Shown piece after piece: positions 1 through 7,640 of a DNA stretch of 64,000 bases; positions within the stretch are counted from its first letter, which is position 1; each line of letters opens with the position of its first letter. The notes under the pieces were generated by a model that saw only the letters and a list, made by a program, of their open reading frames with translations, made no database searches and was not told the origin of the DNA. Source of the stretch: Clostridiales bacterium (GTDB taxonomy: Bacteria; Bacillota; Clostridia; Oscillospirales; Oscillospiraceae); NCBI GenBank assembly GCA_004556965.1, contig SFFE01000006.1, positions 1-64,000 on the forward strand, read 5' to 3'. A program made the position numbers and the translations under genes.

Positions 1-280
1 CTTCCACCTCTGTCTCAATTTTACCACATTCCATGGCTCGATTAAATCAGCGTTTACTTGAGGGGAAGGTGGCACGCGAAGCGTGACGGATGAGGTGTTT
101 TTTTAATCCGTTGCTATATTTTAAGTATTTGCTTTTGCGTCAGCCCGACCGGACGGCGGCAAAAGAGACAACATGAAGCGTAGCAACGGTTTAAAAGACT
201 ACACTTTCGGGTGGGGTGTTTTCGCTTTATTATCTATATAATTATGCAGAATATGCTGATACGCTGGGAGGCGAATAAAC
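1..280. repeat. Intergenic palindromic element upstream of the FtsK-like operon
   Basis: There is no gene here. A short palindrome (CACGC-GAA-GCGTG) sits at about 73-85 within GGTGGC...GACGGATGAGG, which resembles intergenic repeats I recall from related Clostridia. To its right a longer imperfect palindrome spans 108-189. Its outer arms are CCGTTGCTA (108-116) and TAGCAACGG (181-189), with an inner CTTTTGC/GCAAAAG pair. A TATAAT match at 237-242 could be the -10 element of the operon promoter, but I see no convincing -35. The ribosome binding site GGGAGG at about 266-271 serves the TTG start at 281. Confidence 0.5.
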
Positions 281-2698
281 TTGGACGTTTTGGATGTTTG
301 CAGCAGCTTTTCCGTCGGAGATAAAGAAAAACTGAGCGCGGATTTCATCGGACGTGGAAACCTTTGGATAAACAATGTCTATAACGCTTCCGTGAATGAT
401 CTTGCCCGCTACGTTTTGTGCGAGGCGATCTTCAAAACCGCGCCCGGGCAGCTTTCCATACTGGGATATGACGGCGACCTCTCCGGCGTGTTCGCGCCCT
501 TTGCCGCACTCTCAGCCGGAGAATCACGCATCCTCAATTTTATAACGGACGAAAAGCAGCTAATGCCAAAGCTCAGGGATCTCCAGCAGCAGATATTGGC
601 GGTGCAGAATGTCATTCAGGGGCGCGAAAATTCGCTTATTGAGTTTCGCAAGCGCGTGCAGCGCTCAATAGAGGGCTACAAGCTTGTGGTGCTCTCCATG
701 GACATGGGTCTTATAAATTCGGAGCTTATGGCGCAGCTATCGCGCCTGATGCGCAGCGGCCCCGCCTTCGGCATCTCGTTTCTTATAATCTCCACTACAT
801 ATATAACCCTGCAAACCTCCGACGGCCGCGAGATCGAGAGAAGCATACGCTCGATTGCCCCGAACATCACCGTTTTAGAGCCGGGGACGGGCAGTGTGTC
901 AATAGAGGGCGGCGGCAGAGCGCCGTATCAGCCCGTGCCTGCGGAGACGATAATCCGGGACAGCGAAGCCTTTGTCGAAAAGGTTCGCACGGCACAGCTT
1001 CCGACGGTGCGCTTTGCCGAGCTGCACGATATGGAGCATTTCTGGACCGAGAGTAGCGTCGACGGCCTGACCTTCTGCGTCGGCAAATACGGCATAAACA
1101 ACATGGAGATCACCATCGGCGATGAGATAAATCAGCGCCACAACGCCGTTATAACAGGCGCTGTCGGCCAGGGCAAATCAAACCTCATTTCCGTTATAAT
1201 ACACAGCCTTTGCATGAGATATTCGCCCAGGGAGCTGCAAATGTACCTGCTCGATTTTAAGGAGGGCGTCACCTTCAAGGCGTTTTCAAACATCGGACAG
1301 CCGGATTATCTGCCCCACGCGAGAACGCTCGGACTCGAGAGCGACGTCAGCTTCGGCCTTGCGGTGCTAAATTCCCTTTTCCACGAATACCAGAGCCGCA
1401 TGAAGCTGTTGAAAGAGAAAAACATGAAAAGCATCCGCGAGCTGCGGCTGCGCTTTCCCGAGATAGAAATGCCGCGCATAGTCGTTATCATCGACGAATT
1501 TCAGATGATGTTCGGCGACGATAACCAGACCGGGCAGAAGATAGCCGATATGCTCGAAAAATCGGTGCGATTATTCCGCGCGGCGGGTATACATTTTATC
1601 CTCGCCTCGCAGACGCTGAGCGACAGCAGGGCGCTGGCGAACAATAAAGAGAGCATTTTCGGCCAGATACCCATCCGCATCGCGCTGAAAAACTCGGAAA
1701 GAGAGGCGCGGGAGGTGCTCTCGCAGAATAACCCCGCCGCGGCCTATGTCCGCCCGCGAGAATCGGTCGTGAACCTCGATTACGGCGAGCTGTCGCAAAA
1801 CCGCAAAACCGTCATTGCCTTTGCAGACGAGGCGATACTGAGACCCATTCGCCGCAAAATGTGGGAGAGTGCGCGCGGCTACACTACCCCGCCCTATGTG
1901 TTTGAGAGCGAGCGGCGCATAAGCGTTTCAAACGGCATCGAGACGATCAATGGGCTTCGCAAAACGTCCAAAGTGCCCGTGGCCGTTATCGGCGATAAAA
2001 TTTCCATCGACGGGGAGCGCATCGCCCTGCCGATGCTCCATGAGCCGGGGCGGAATATCGCCGTTTTCGGCGCCCCTGACGGCGACTGCAATCAGGCCGT
2101 CGGCATTCTCCAGAGCGCGGCGGCGTCCCTCGCGGCGCAGCATCCCAAGGGCGACGCCCGCTTCATGTTCTGCGATTTTGAGGAAGCGGGGCAGAGTTAC
2201 GAGCGGAAATATCCGCATTTTGCGTTGCTTATGGAAAACCTGGGCTTCTTCATCGAGGATATCCCCCGCGAGCAGTTTTCCGAGACCATTCAGGAGCTTA
2301 TGGCTCAGCCGCCGGAGGGCGAGACCGTTTATATATTCGGCTCGACGATGGATCGCTGGGAGTTTGAGCCCGATCCCTTCGGACAGGCGTCCGTGCTCAA
2401 GGAGTTTGTCGAAAAAGGCCCATCCAGGCGGATACATTTCATTGGCTGGTGGGTCAAGGCGTCCAAATTCACGGCTCAGGTCGCGGGCTTTGGCAATTCC
2501 GACGCCTTCAACTCCAAGATCTTTCTGCGCATCGACGAGCGGACGATACAGTCGCTGACAAGTCCGTTCATCCGCTGGTCTGCGCAGGTAAATCGCGGCC
2601 TTATCATCGACGATGTTGAGTTTTCCGAGGAGATGCCGTTCATTCCATACGCGCCGGTGACGCAAGCCGACGCAAACGCATTCCGGAATCTAAAATAG
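281..2698 (+). CDS. FtsK/SpoIIIE-type translocase ATPase, EssC-like, without membrane segments
   Basis: This 805-residue protein starts at TTG, chosen because GGGAGG lies about 9 bases upstream. Residues 293-300 form a Walker A loop (GAVGQGKS), and a Walker B follows (VVIIDEF, acidic pair 405-406), as in FtsK/HerA-family motors that translocate DNA or protein. An N-terminal region with a Walker-B-like VVLSMD (136-141) and the FtsK-like SGPAFGISFLII looks like a degenerate first ATPase module. A third module near residues 585-800 has GAPDGDCNQA where a P-loop would be. Three modules with one active core resemble EssC of type VII secretion, but there is no FHA domain and no membrane helix. It heads a tight operon with small WXG100-sized proteins, which supports a secretion-motor role. 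The substrate is unknown, and a DNA-handling role cannot be excluded. Confidence 0.8.
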   Translation: MDVLDVCSSFSVGDKEKLSADFIGRGNLWINNVYNASVNDLARYVLCEAIFKTAPGQLSILGYDGDLSGVFAPFAALSAGESRILNFITDEKQLMPKLRDLQQQILAVQNVIQGRENSLIEFRKRVQRSIEGYKLVVLSMDMGLINSELMAQLSRLMRSGPAFGISFLIISTTYITLQTSDGREIERSIRSIAPNITVLEPGTGSVSIEGGGRAPYQPVPAETIIRDSEAFVEKVRTAQLPTVRFAELHDMEHFWTESSVDGLTFCVGKYGINNMEITIGDEINQRHNAVITGAVGQGKSNLISVIIHSLCMRYSPRELQMYLLDFKEGVTFKAFSNIGQPDYLPHARTLGLESDVSFGLAVLNSLFHEYQSRMKLLKEKNMKSIRELRLRFPEIEMPRIVVIIDEFQMMFGDDNQTGQKIADMLEKSVRLFRAAGIHFILASQTLSDSRALANNKESIFGQIPIRIALKNSEREAREVLSQNNPAAAYVRPRESVVNLDYGELSQNRKTVIAFADEAILRPIRRKMWESARGYTTPPYVFESERRISVSNGIETINGLRKTSKVPVAVIGDKISIDGERIALPMLHEPGRNIAVFGAPDGDCNQAVGILQSAAASLAAQHPKGDARFMFCDFEEAGQSYERKYPHFALLMENLGFFIEDIPREQFSETIQELMAQPPEGETVYIFGSTMDRWEFEPDPFGQASVLKEFVEKGPSRRIHFIGWWVKASKFTAQVAGFGNSDAFNSKIFLRIDERTIQSLTSPFIRWSAQVNRGLIIDDVEFSEEMPFIPYAPVTQADANAFRNLK

Positions 2699-2710
2699 GA
2701 GGAACAAATT

Positions 2711-2968
2711 ATGTCTGCGGTACAGCAAATAATTCAGGCGGTGGGCGCGTCCGAACGCCAGATAGAGGAGCAGATCAGCAAGCTGACTGCCTACAACGAC
2801 CAAATAGACAGGGCGATGCAGCAGGTTCAGTCTCAGCTTGCCGGCAGCACCATGTCATACGACCAGAAAATGCTCCAGCAGCTTCAGCAGACCAAGAAGC
2901 AGCTTGAGGACACCATAAAAATGCTGCGCACAGCCAAGGAAAAATTGGCTCAGGTTCGCGCGATTTAA
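2711..2968 (+). CDS. Small helical-hairpin protein 1 (WXG100-sized, no WXG)
   Basis: The product has 85 residues and reads as two amphipathic helices rich in Gln, Lys and Glu, separated by a Gly/Ser turn (LAGSTMSYDQ) near residues 43-52. WXG100/Esx substrates of type VII systems share this size and fold but carry a WXG turn, which is absent here. There is no signal peptide and no Cys. AGGAGG lies just upstream, and the gene is 12 bases behind the ATPase gene. The placement directly after an EssC-like motor suggests an exported substrate or a structural partner. This is inference from size, fold and context, and no family is recognised. Confidence 0.65.
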   Translation: MSAVQQIIQAVGASERQIEEQISKLTAYNDQIDRAMQQVQSQLAGSTMSYDQKMLQQLQQTKKQLEDTIKMLRTAKEKLAQVRAI

Positions 2969-2980
2969 AAGGAGGAGTTC

Positions 2981-3241
2981 ATGATGGAATTACAGGAACT
3001 TGTCGTTTCTATACAGCAGATAAAGGCCAGCTCTTCCGAGCTTTCCGGCATGGTCTCCGCCGCGGGTCAGGGGCTTTCGACTCAGGCGCGGAATATTGCG
3101 GCTCTCACCCGCCCCAGCCAGAGCGGTCAGCAGGCGGCCATGGCGGTGTCCACCGCGTCTCAGGCGCTCCTGCGCGCGGCGTCGTCGATGAAAACGCTCG
3201 AGCGCACCTGCGATGATTTCATAAACAGCGTGCGGAAATAA
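2981..3241 (+). CDS. Small helical-hairpin protein 2 (WXG100-sized, no WXG)
   Basis: This protein of 86 residues is Ala-, Ser- and Gln-rich and predicted to form two helices. The midpoint carries RPSQSGQQA, which is echoed by DQSAGQQA at the same place in protein 4 of this cluster, so the two look like paralogues. The start is one of two adjacent ATG codons (2981 or 2984) behind GGAGGAG. The low-charge, Ala/Ser-rich second helix resembles helical-bundle secretion substrates such as the Esx and LXG families. No WXG motif, signal peptide or membrane helix is visible. Its function is unknown; context suggests a substrate, adaptor or needle-like component of the adjacent motor. Confidence 0.6.
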   Translation: MMELQELVVSIQQIKASSSELSGMVSAAGQGLSTQARNIAALTRPSQSGQQAAMAVSTASQALLRAASSMKTLERTCDDFINSVRK

Positions 3242-3243
3242 GC

Positions 3244-3528
3244 ATGGAAGTCAGCAATAATCAAAAGGTTCAGGCCAAGACCTATGCCCGCAACGATCTG
3301 CGCAGCAATGTGACTAATATCACGCGCGAGAGCGGCGAAATTCAAAACACCCTCGCTCTGCTCGACAGCCTTTTAAACGGTTCTCTAACGGGTATGGGCG
3401 GCAAGGCGTCAGCGCTCTGCCAGAAGGCCATAAGCGACCTGTCCCAGGCGATGCAGCATATAAATCAGGCAGGCTCGCATATCGACAAGCTCAAGACGAC
3501 AGAGGAGGTGCCCGACGATGAATATTGA
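3244..3528 (+). CDS. Small helical-hairpin protein 3 (WXG100-sized, no WXG)
   Basis: The 94-residue product has a Gly-rich turn (NGSLTGMGG) around residues 45-53 between two likely helices, and an acidic tail (TEEVPDDEY). The gene starts 2 bases after the stop of protein 2 with only a weak ribosome binding site, so translation is probably coupled. The tail recalls the flexible C-terminal export signals of Esx proteins, but the YxxxD/E consensus is not clearly met. One Cys lies in the second helix. The family is not recognised. It is grouped with its neighbours by length, helical pattern and position. Confidence 0.55.
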   Translation: MEVSNNQKVQAKTYARNDLRSNVTNITRESGEIQNTLALLDSLLNGSLTGMGGKASALCQKAISDLSQAMQHINQAGSHIDKLKTTEEVPDDEY

Positions 3529-3778
3529 GGAGCTTTGCGGTCGGATTCACGCGGCTCTCGGGCGCATAGACTCCGGCATCGCGAATTTAGAGCGGGAGCG
3601 AAATTATATTCTGAGCACCATGAATAAATTGCAGTCAAACTTCGGCGATCAGAGCGCGGGTCAGCAGGCGGTAACGGAGCTGTACAGAGCCATAAACAGC
3701 ATAGCCGCCGCCGATTCATCGCTTAACGCTTTGAGGGTGGAGCTTGGCAGATACACGGATGAAATAAAACGGCGATAG
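3518..3778 (+). CDS. Small helical-hairpin protein 4 (WXG100-sized, no WXG)
   Basis: This 86-residue helical-hairpin protein overlaps the end of protein 3 by 11 bases. Its mid-turn (NFGDQSAGQQA) matches the QSxGQQA pattern of protein 2, and the second helix has a similar spacing of small residues (INSIAAADSSLNAL). It has no tryptophan, signal peptide or membrane span. The overlap indicates tightly coupled, near-stoichiometric synthesis with protein 3, reminiscent of EsxA/EsxB-type heterodimer pairs. Function is inferred only from context. Confidence 0.6.
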   Translation: MNIEELCGRIHAALGRIDSGIANLERERNYILSTMNKLQSNFGDQSAGQQAVTELYRAINSIAAADSSLNALRVELGRYTDEIKRR

Positions 3779-3793
3779 ATGGAGGATACACAT

Positions 3794-5371
3794 ATGGAAC
3801 GAAAAGCCTTTGGCATTGACCTCGGCACTACATATTCGGCCATCGCGGTCTATGAGGACGGCGAAACACAGATACTTAAAAACGCGGAGGGCACGGAAAC
3901 CACCCCCTCGGTCATATTCTTCACCGGCGTCACCTCTACAGGCGAAGACGATCTTTTAGTCGGTCAGGAGGCGAAAAACTCCGCGGAGACAGAGCCCAAT
4001 AACGTTGTGCAGTTTATAAAGCGCAAGATGGGTCAGAACGGCCCGGCTGTAAATTTCCGCGCTCCCAGCGGCAAGAGCTACACGCCGGAGATGCTCTCGT
4101 CATTTATCCTGCGCAAGCTCTGTCAGGACGCAGAGCAGTATGTCGGCGAGGGCGAGATACGCGACGTTGTCATAACCGTGCCCGCATATTTTGACGACGC
4201 CCGCCGCACCGCGACAAAGCAGGCCGGCGTCATTGCGGGTCTGAACGTCCTCGCCGTCGTAAACGAACCCACCGCAGCGGCCATTGCCTACGGCTTTGGC
4301 AGGGATACCGACGCGCGCGTGCTCGTTTATGACCTCGGCGGCGGCACTTTTGACGTCACCATCATGGATATCAAGGGCAAGCACTTTGACACGCTGGCCA
4401 CCGGCGGCGATTCCATGCTCGGCGGCTATAACTTTGACGGCAGGCTCTCCGAGCTTATCCAGAAAAAGCTCGCAGAGCAGGGTGCTGAGCTCGACGACGA
4501 TGATGACCTACTGTTCGCCGAGATACGCGAGAAGGCCGAGCGCGCAAAGCGCATGCTTACCGATAAGGAAACGGCGCGACTGCGGCTGAGAGGCATAAAG
4601 CAGGCCGTGGAGATCACCCGCGAGGAGTTTGAGGAAGCCACCGCAGACCTGCTAAAACGCACTCAGGTGAAGCTCGAACAGGTGATGGCGGATAAGAACA
4701 TCACATGGGACGAGATAGACGAACTGCTTGTAATCGGCGGCTCGACCCGCATGCCGATGGTCAAAAAGATGCTAGAATCGCTCTCGGGCAAGCAGGTGAA
4801 ATACAAGGTCGACCCAGACACGGCTGTAGCTCAGGGCGCAGCTATCTTCGCCAGCACCTTTGAGCCGGACGCCGAGAGCGGTGAGCCCCGCCGCGACGCC
4901 AGAACGGCAAATGCGGAGGGCGCAGGCGGCGCTCTGGCAAACCAGATCACCATTTCCGACGTTACAAGTCAGTCCCTCGGCGTCGTCCTGCTCGATTCCG
5001 CGGCAAACCGTAAATACAATCAGGTGATTATCCCGCGCAACAGCAAAATACCCACCACCTGCTCGCAGACGGCCTACACCGTCGTCGATAACCAGACGGA
5101 GCTTCTCGTTCAGGTAACTGAGGGCAATGACGCAGAGCTGGAGTTTGTCAAGATAGTCGGCGAGAGCACGCTGTCGATACCCGCCTACCCCAAGGGCTCG
5201 CCCGTTGAGATAATCTATGCCTACGACCCGGATCAGATGGTGACTATCGAGGTCATCGACAAGGTCGCCGACAAAAGCCTCGGCACATTTGAGGTCGACC
5301 GCTCCTCGAATATGAGCGCGGAGGAAGTCGCCCTCGCCGCCGAGATAGTGGGCAGAACAAACGTGGAATAA
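3794..5371 (+). CDS. Hsp70/DnaK-family chaperone lacking the helical lid
   Basis: The ATG at 3794 is preferred over 3779 because GGAGGA sits just ahead of it, giving 525 residues. The actin-like ATPase domain is complete: the phosphate-1 loop FGIDLGTTYS near the N-terminus, NEPTAAAIAYGFG, DLGGGTFDVT, and the adenosine motif IGGSTRMPMVKK. A beta-type substrate domain follows (SLGVVLLD, then IPRNSKIPTT). The protein ends around where the alpha-helical lid would begin, and there is no EEVD-like tail. General DnaK is about 610 residues, so this is a specialised, lidless Hsp70. With a GrpE-like and two J-like proteins next door, it forms a complete dedicated chaperone cycle in the same operon as the EssC-like motor. 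Confidence 0.88.
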   Translation: MERKAFGIDLGTTYSAIAVYEDGETQILKNAEGTETTPSVIFFTGVTSTGEDDLLVGQEAKNSAETEPNNVVQFIKRKMGQNGPAVNFRAPSGKSYTPEMLSSFILRKLCQDAEQYVGEGEIRDVVITVPAYFDDARRTATKQAGVIAGLNVLAVVNEPTAAAIAYGFGRDTDARVLVYDLGGGTFDVTIMDIKGKHFDTLATGGDSMLGGYNFDGRLSELIQKKLAEQGAELDDDDDLLFAEIREKAERAKRMLTDKETARLRLRGIKQAVEITREEFEEATADLLKRTQVKLEQVMADKNITWDEIDELLVIGGSTRMPMVKKMLESLSGKQVKYKVDPDTAVAQGAAIFASTFEPDAESGEPRRDARTANAEGAGGALANQITISDVTSQSLGVVLLDSAANRKYNQVIIPRNSKIPTTCSQTAYTVVDNQTELLVQVTEGNDAELEFVKIVGESTLSIPAYPKGSPVEIIYAYDPDQMVTIEVIDKVADKSLGTFEVDRSSNMSAEEVALAAEIVGRTNVE

Positions 5372-5383
5372 GGAGAGTGACGC

Positions 5384-5899
5384 ATGGAAAATCCCGAGGA
5401 TATTGTAAAGACGGAAGCCGCGCCCGATGACGGAAAGCTTGCGGCTGTTGAAAATGAGCTTCATGAGCTGCGCTCGGAGCTAACTGCCCTGCGCGATCTG
5501 TTCTCTCGCAGGCTTATGAATGACAAGCAGAAGGCAGAGCTTATCCAGACGCTCACGGCAGGCGCAAATTTTGCCTGCATAGAGCCGTTTCTCTATGATC
5601 TCATCCTGCTGCTCGATCGCATCGACGGCTCAGATGACGAGCTTGTGCAGTCTGTTCAGGAGGAGCTTATGGAGATACTCGAGCGGCGCGGCGTCGAGAA
5701 GATAGAGGTGGCAAGCGAGTTTGATCCCCGCCTGTGCAAGGCCGTTCGCGTCGTCGAGAGCGAGGATGCAGGCGCCATGCGCATCGGCGGAGTTTTGCGC
5801 AGCGGATACACTTTTGCCGGTCGGGTGGTACGTCCGGCGGAGGTCGTTGTAATCAAGCCGAAAAAGCCTGATGAGCCGGAAGAGAGCACGGTACAATGA
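5384..5899 (+). CDS. GrpE-like nucleotide exchange factor
   Basis: The protein has 171 residues. Residues 10-45 form a coiled-coil-like helix (VENELHELRSELTALRDLF), and the C-terminal part matches the GrpE beta-wing pattern: FDPRLCKAVRV, then GGVLRSGYTFAGRVVRPAEVVV. GrpE proteins release ADP from Hsp70, and the obvious partner is the lidless Hsp70 encoded 12 bases upstream. The helical region between the two parts diverges from housekeeping GrpE, as expected for a dedicated paralogue. Its stop overlaps the next start (ATGA), so it is translationally coupled to the J-like protein. Confidence 0.78.
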   Translation: MENPEDIVKTEAAPDDGKLAAVENELHELRSELTALRDLFSRRLMNDKQKAELIQTLTAGANFACIEPFLYDLILLLDRIDGSDDELVQSVQEELMEILERRGVEKIEVASEFDPRLCKAVRVVESEDAGAMRIGGVLRSGYTFAGRVVRPAEVVVIKPKKPDEPEESTVQ

Positions 5900-7611
5900 T
5901 AAATTACTACGAAGAGCTAAAGCTTGACAAAAGCCGTTCCGCGAGCGAGCTTGCGGACGATCTCATCAGGCTCGAGAGCGTTTGGACGGATCGCGCCGCC
6001 ACCCGCCCGGAGAAGTCGATGGAGATGCTGACGCTGATAGCGCAGGCGAAAAAAGTCTTTGCCTCGGAAGCCTCCAAAGCCGACTACGAGCGCAGGCTTT
6101 TCGCTCCGCCAAAGCCCGACGAGGCAGCCGACCCCGACGCCGCGCGCAGAGCCGAGTTTGAAAAATGGAGCAAGACCGCCGAAGACTACTATTCCCGCGG
6201 GGAGCTGGACATGGCGAAAACGGCGCTTGGCCGCGCCATGCCGAACGCCGACGAGAACGATTTTGCCTTCATGAACCTTGCGGCACAGATCTATAACGAA
6301 AACGACGAGCCCTCGGTAGCTCTCGACTACATAAACAAGGCCATTCTGCTCGCACCCGAGCTTGCGGAGCTGTACCTCACCAAAGCGGATGTTTTGCAGA
6401 GCCTTTATATTGAGGAGCGTCAGCACCGCCACGGAAATCCGCAGCTTCACTTCCGGCAGATGAAAGATATGCTGCGCATGGCATCGCAAAAGGCGAAGGC
6501 GCAGGGCGATAAGCCCACGCAGTCCCGCGCGGACGGAATATTGGCCTACACCTGCTATTTTAACGACGCAGGCAGCGGCGAGGACAAAGCCCTCGGAGAG
6601 CGGCTTGCTATAGAAGCCGTCAAAAGCGGCGACGCTTCCGGCCTTGGTCAGCGGGTGCTCGATGATCTGGCAAAGAAGCGTGACGCCGCCGACAGAGCGG
6701 CAAAGCTCGAGCAGGAGCGCCGGGCGGAGCTGGAGCGGAAAGAGCGCGAACGTCAGGCGGCAGCCGAGCGCGCCGAGCAGGAGCGGCTGGAGGCCGAGAG
6801 GCTCGCCGAGCTTAAAAAGAAAAAGGCCGCAGCCGCAAAACGCCGCCGGCGCATCATCGCGCTGTCCTTAGCTCTGTCCTTAGTTCTGATCCTCATACTC
6901 GCGGGCGGCTTTTCGATGCGGCGTAAGCTGGTGCTCGTCGGAGATCACGTTAATTACTCCTTCGACTCTGCAAGCGGCGAGCTGCGCATCAGCGGCAGAG
7001 GGGAGACATGGGACTTTCCCTTAACGGGTATTTTCGGCCACGGCGGTATCCGTGCGCCATGGGATGAACACCGATTCTTCGGAGTAACGAATACTTTAGA
7101 GCCGATTTTGGACATTATCGCAAAGCGGCCTGATTTCACTCAGAATGACGTCCAATCTTTGGTCATTGAGGACGGCATCACCTATATCGGGAAAAATCTG
7201 TTCCAGTATTTTGGCTCGATCACCGACGTCACGATACCCGAGAGCGTAAAAGGTATCCAAAGCTGGGCATTTGAGAGCTGCGGCAACGCTGTTATCCATC
7301 TTCCGGGCAGCATTGAATATGTGAGCAGTAGCGCTTTCTCCGGCTGCAAGGCCGTGGAATACGACGGCACGTTAGAGGATTGGCTGCGGCTTTGCGGAGA
7401 TTATTACAATGTCTTCGACAGCGGCGTTTTAACGGTCCAATGCAGCAACGGGCATATCGAGCGGCCCGAAGTGTATGGCGAGATCGACGTCTATTACGAC
7501 GGCACATGTCAGGATATGCAGGAGCTGCTGGCGTCTCTGTCCACGGAGGTGGAGAGCACCGTGACCATCCATTGCTCCGACGGGAACATTGTGCTTAACA
7601 GTGAATACTAA
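5896..7611 (+). CDS. J-domain-like/TPR membrane protein with extracytoplasmic leucine-rich repeats
   Basis: This protein of 571 residues has four parts. Residues 1-70 resemble a J domain (YYEELKLDKSRS at the start, AKKVFASEASKADYERRLF at the end), but the HPD tripeptide is missing: the loop reads WTDRAATRPEK. Residues about 85-200 look like TPR helices. A charged coiled-coil (about 255-305) is followed by one membrane helix (about 319-339, LSLALSLVLILILAGG). The outer part, about 345-571, contains BspA-like LRR_5 units (DVTIPESVKGIQSWAF, VIHLPGSIEYVSSSAF). It could tether the Hsp70 to the membrane and present a binding domain outside. The N-terminal 250 residues are paralogous to the next protein. 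Confidence 0.72.
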   Translation: MINYYEELKLDKSRSASELADDLIRLESVWTDRAATRPEKSMEMLTLIAQAKKVFASEASKADYERRLFAPPKPDEAADPDAARRAEFEKWSKTAEDYYSRGELDMAKTALGRAMPNADENDFAFMNLAAQIYNENDEPSVALDYINKAILLAPELAELYLTKADVLQSLYIEERQHRHGNPQLHFRQMKDMLRMASQKAKAQGDKPTQSRADGILAYTCYFNDAGSGEDKALGERLAIEAVKSGDASGLGQRVLDDLAKKRDAADRAAKLEQERRAELERKERERQAAAERAEQERLEAERLAELKKKKAAAAKRRRRIIALSLALSLVLILILAGGFSMRRKLVLVGDHVNYSFDSASGELRISGRGETWDFPLTGIFGHGGIRAPWDEHRFFGVTNTLEPILDIIAKRPDFTQNDVQSLVIEDGITYIGKNLFQYFGSITDVTIPESVKGIQSWAFESCGNAVIHLPGSIEYVSSSAFSGCKAVEYDGTLEDWLRLCGDYYNVFDSGVLTVQCSNGHIERPEVYGEIDVYYDGTCQDMQELLASLSTEVESTVTIHCSDGNIVLNSEY

Positions 7612-7640
7612 TTTTCAAAAATAGAGAAAGGATGTATGGG

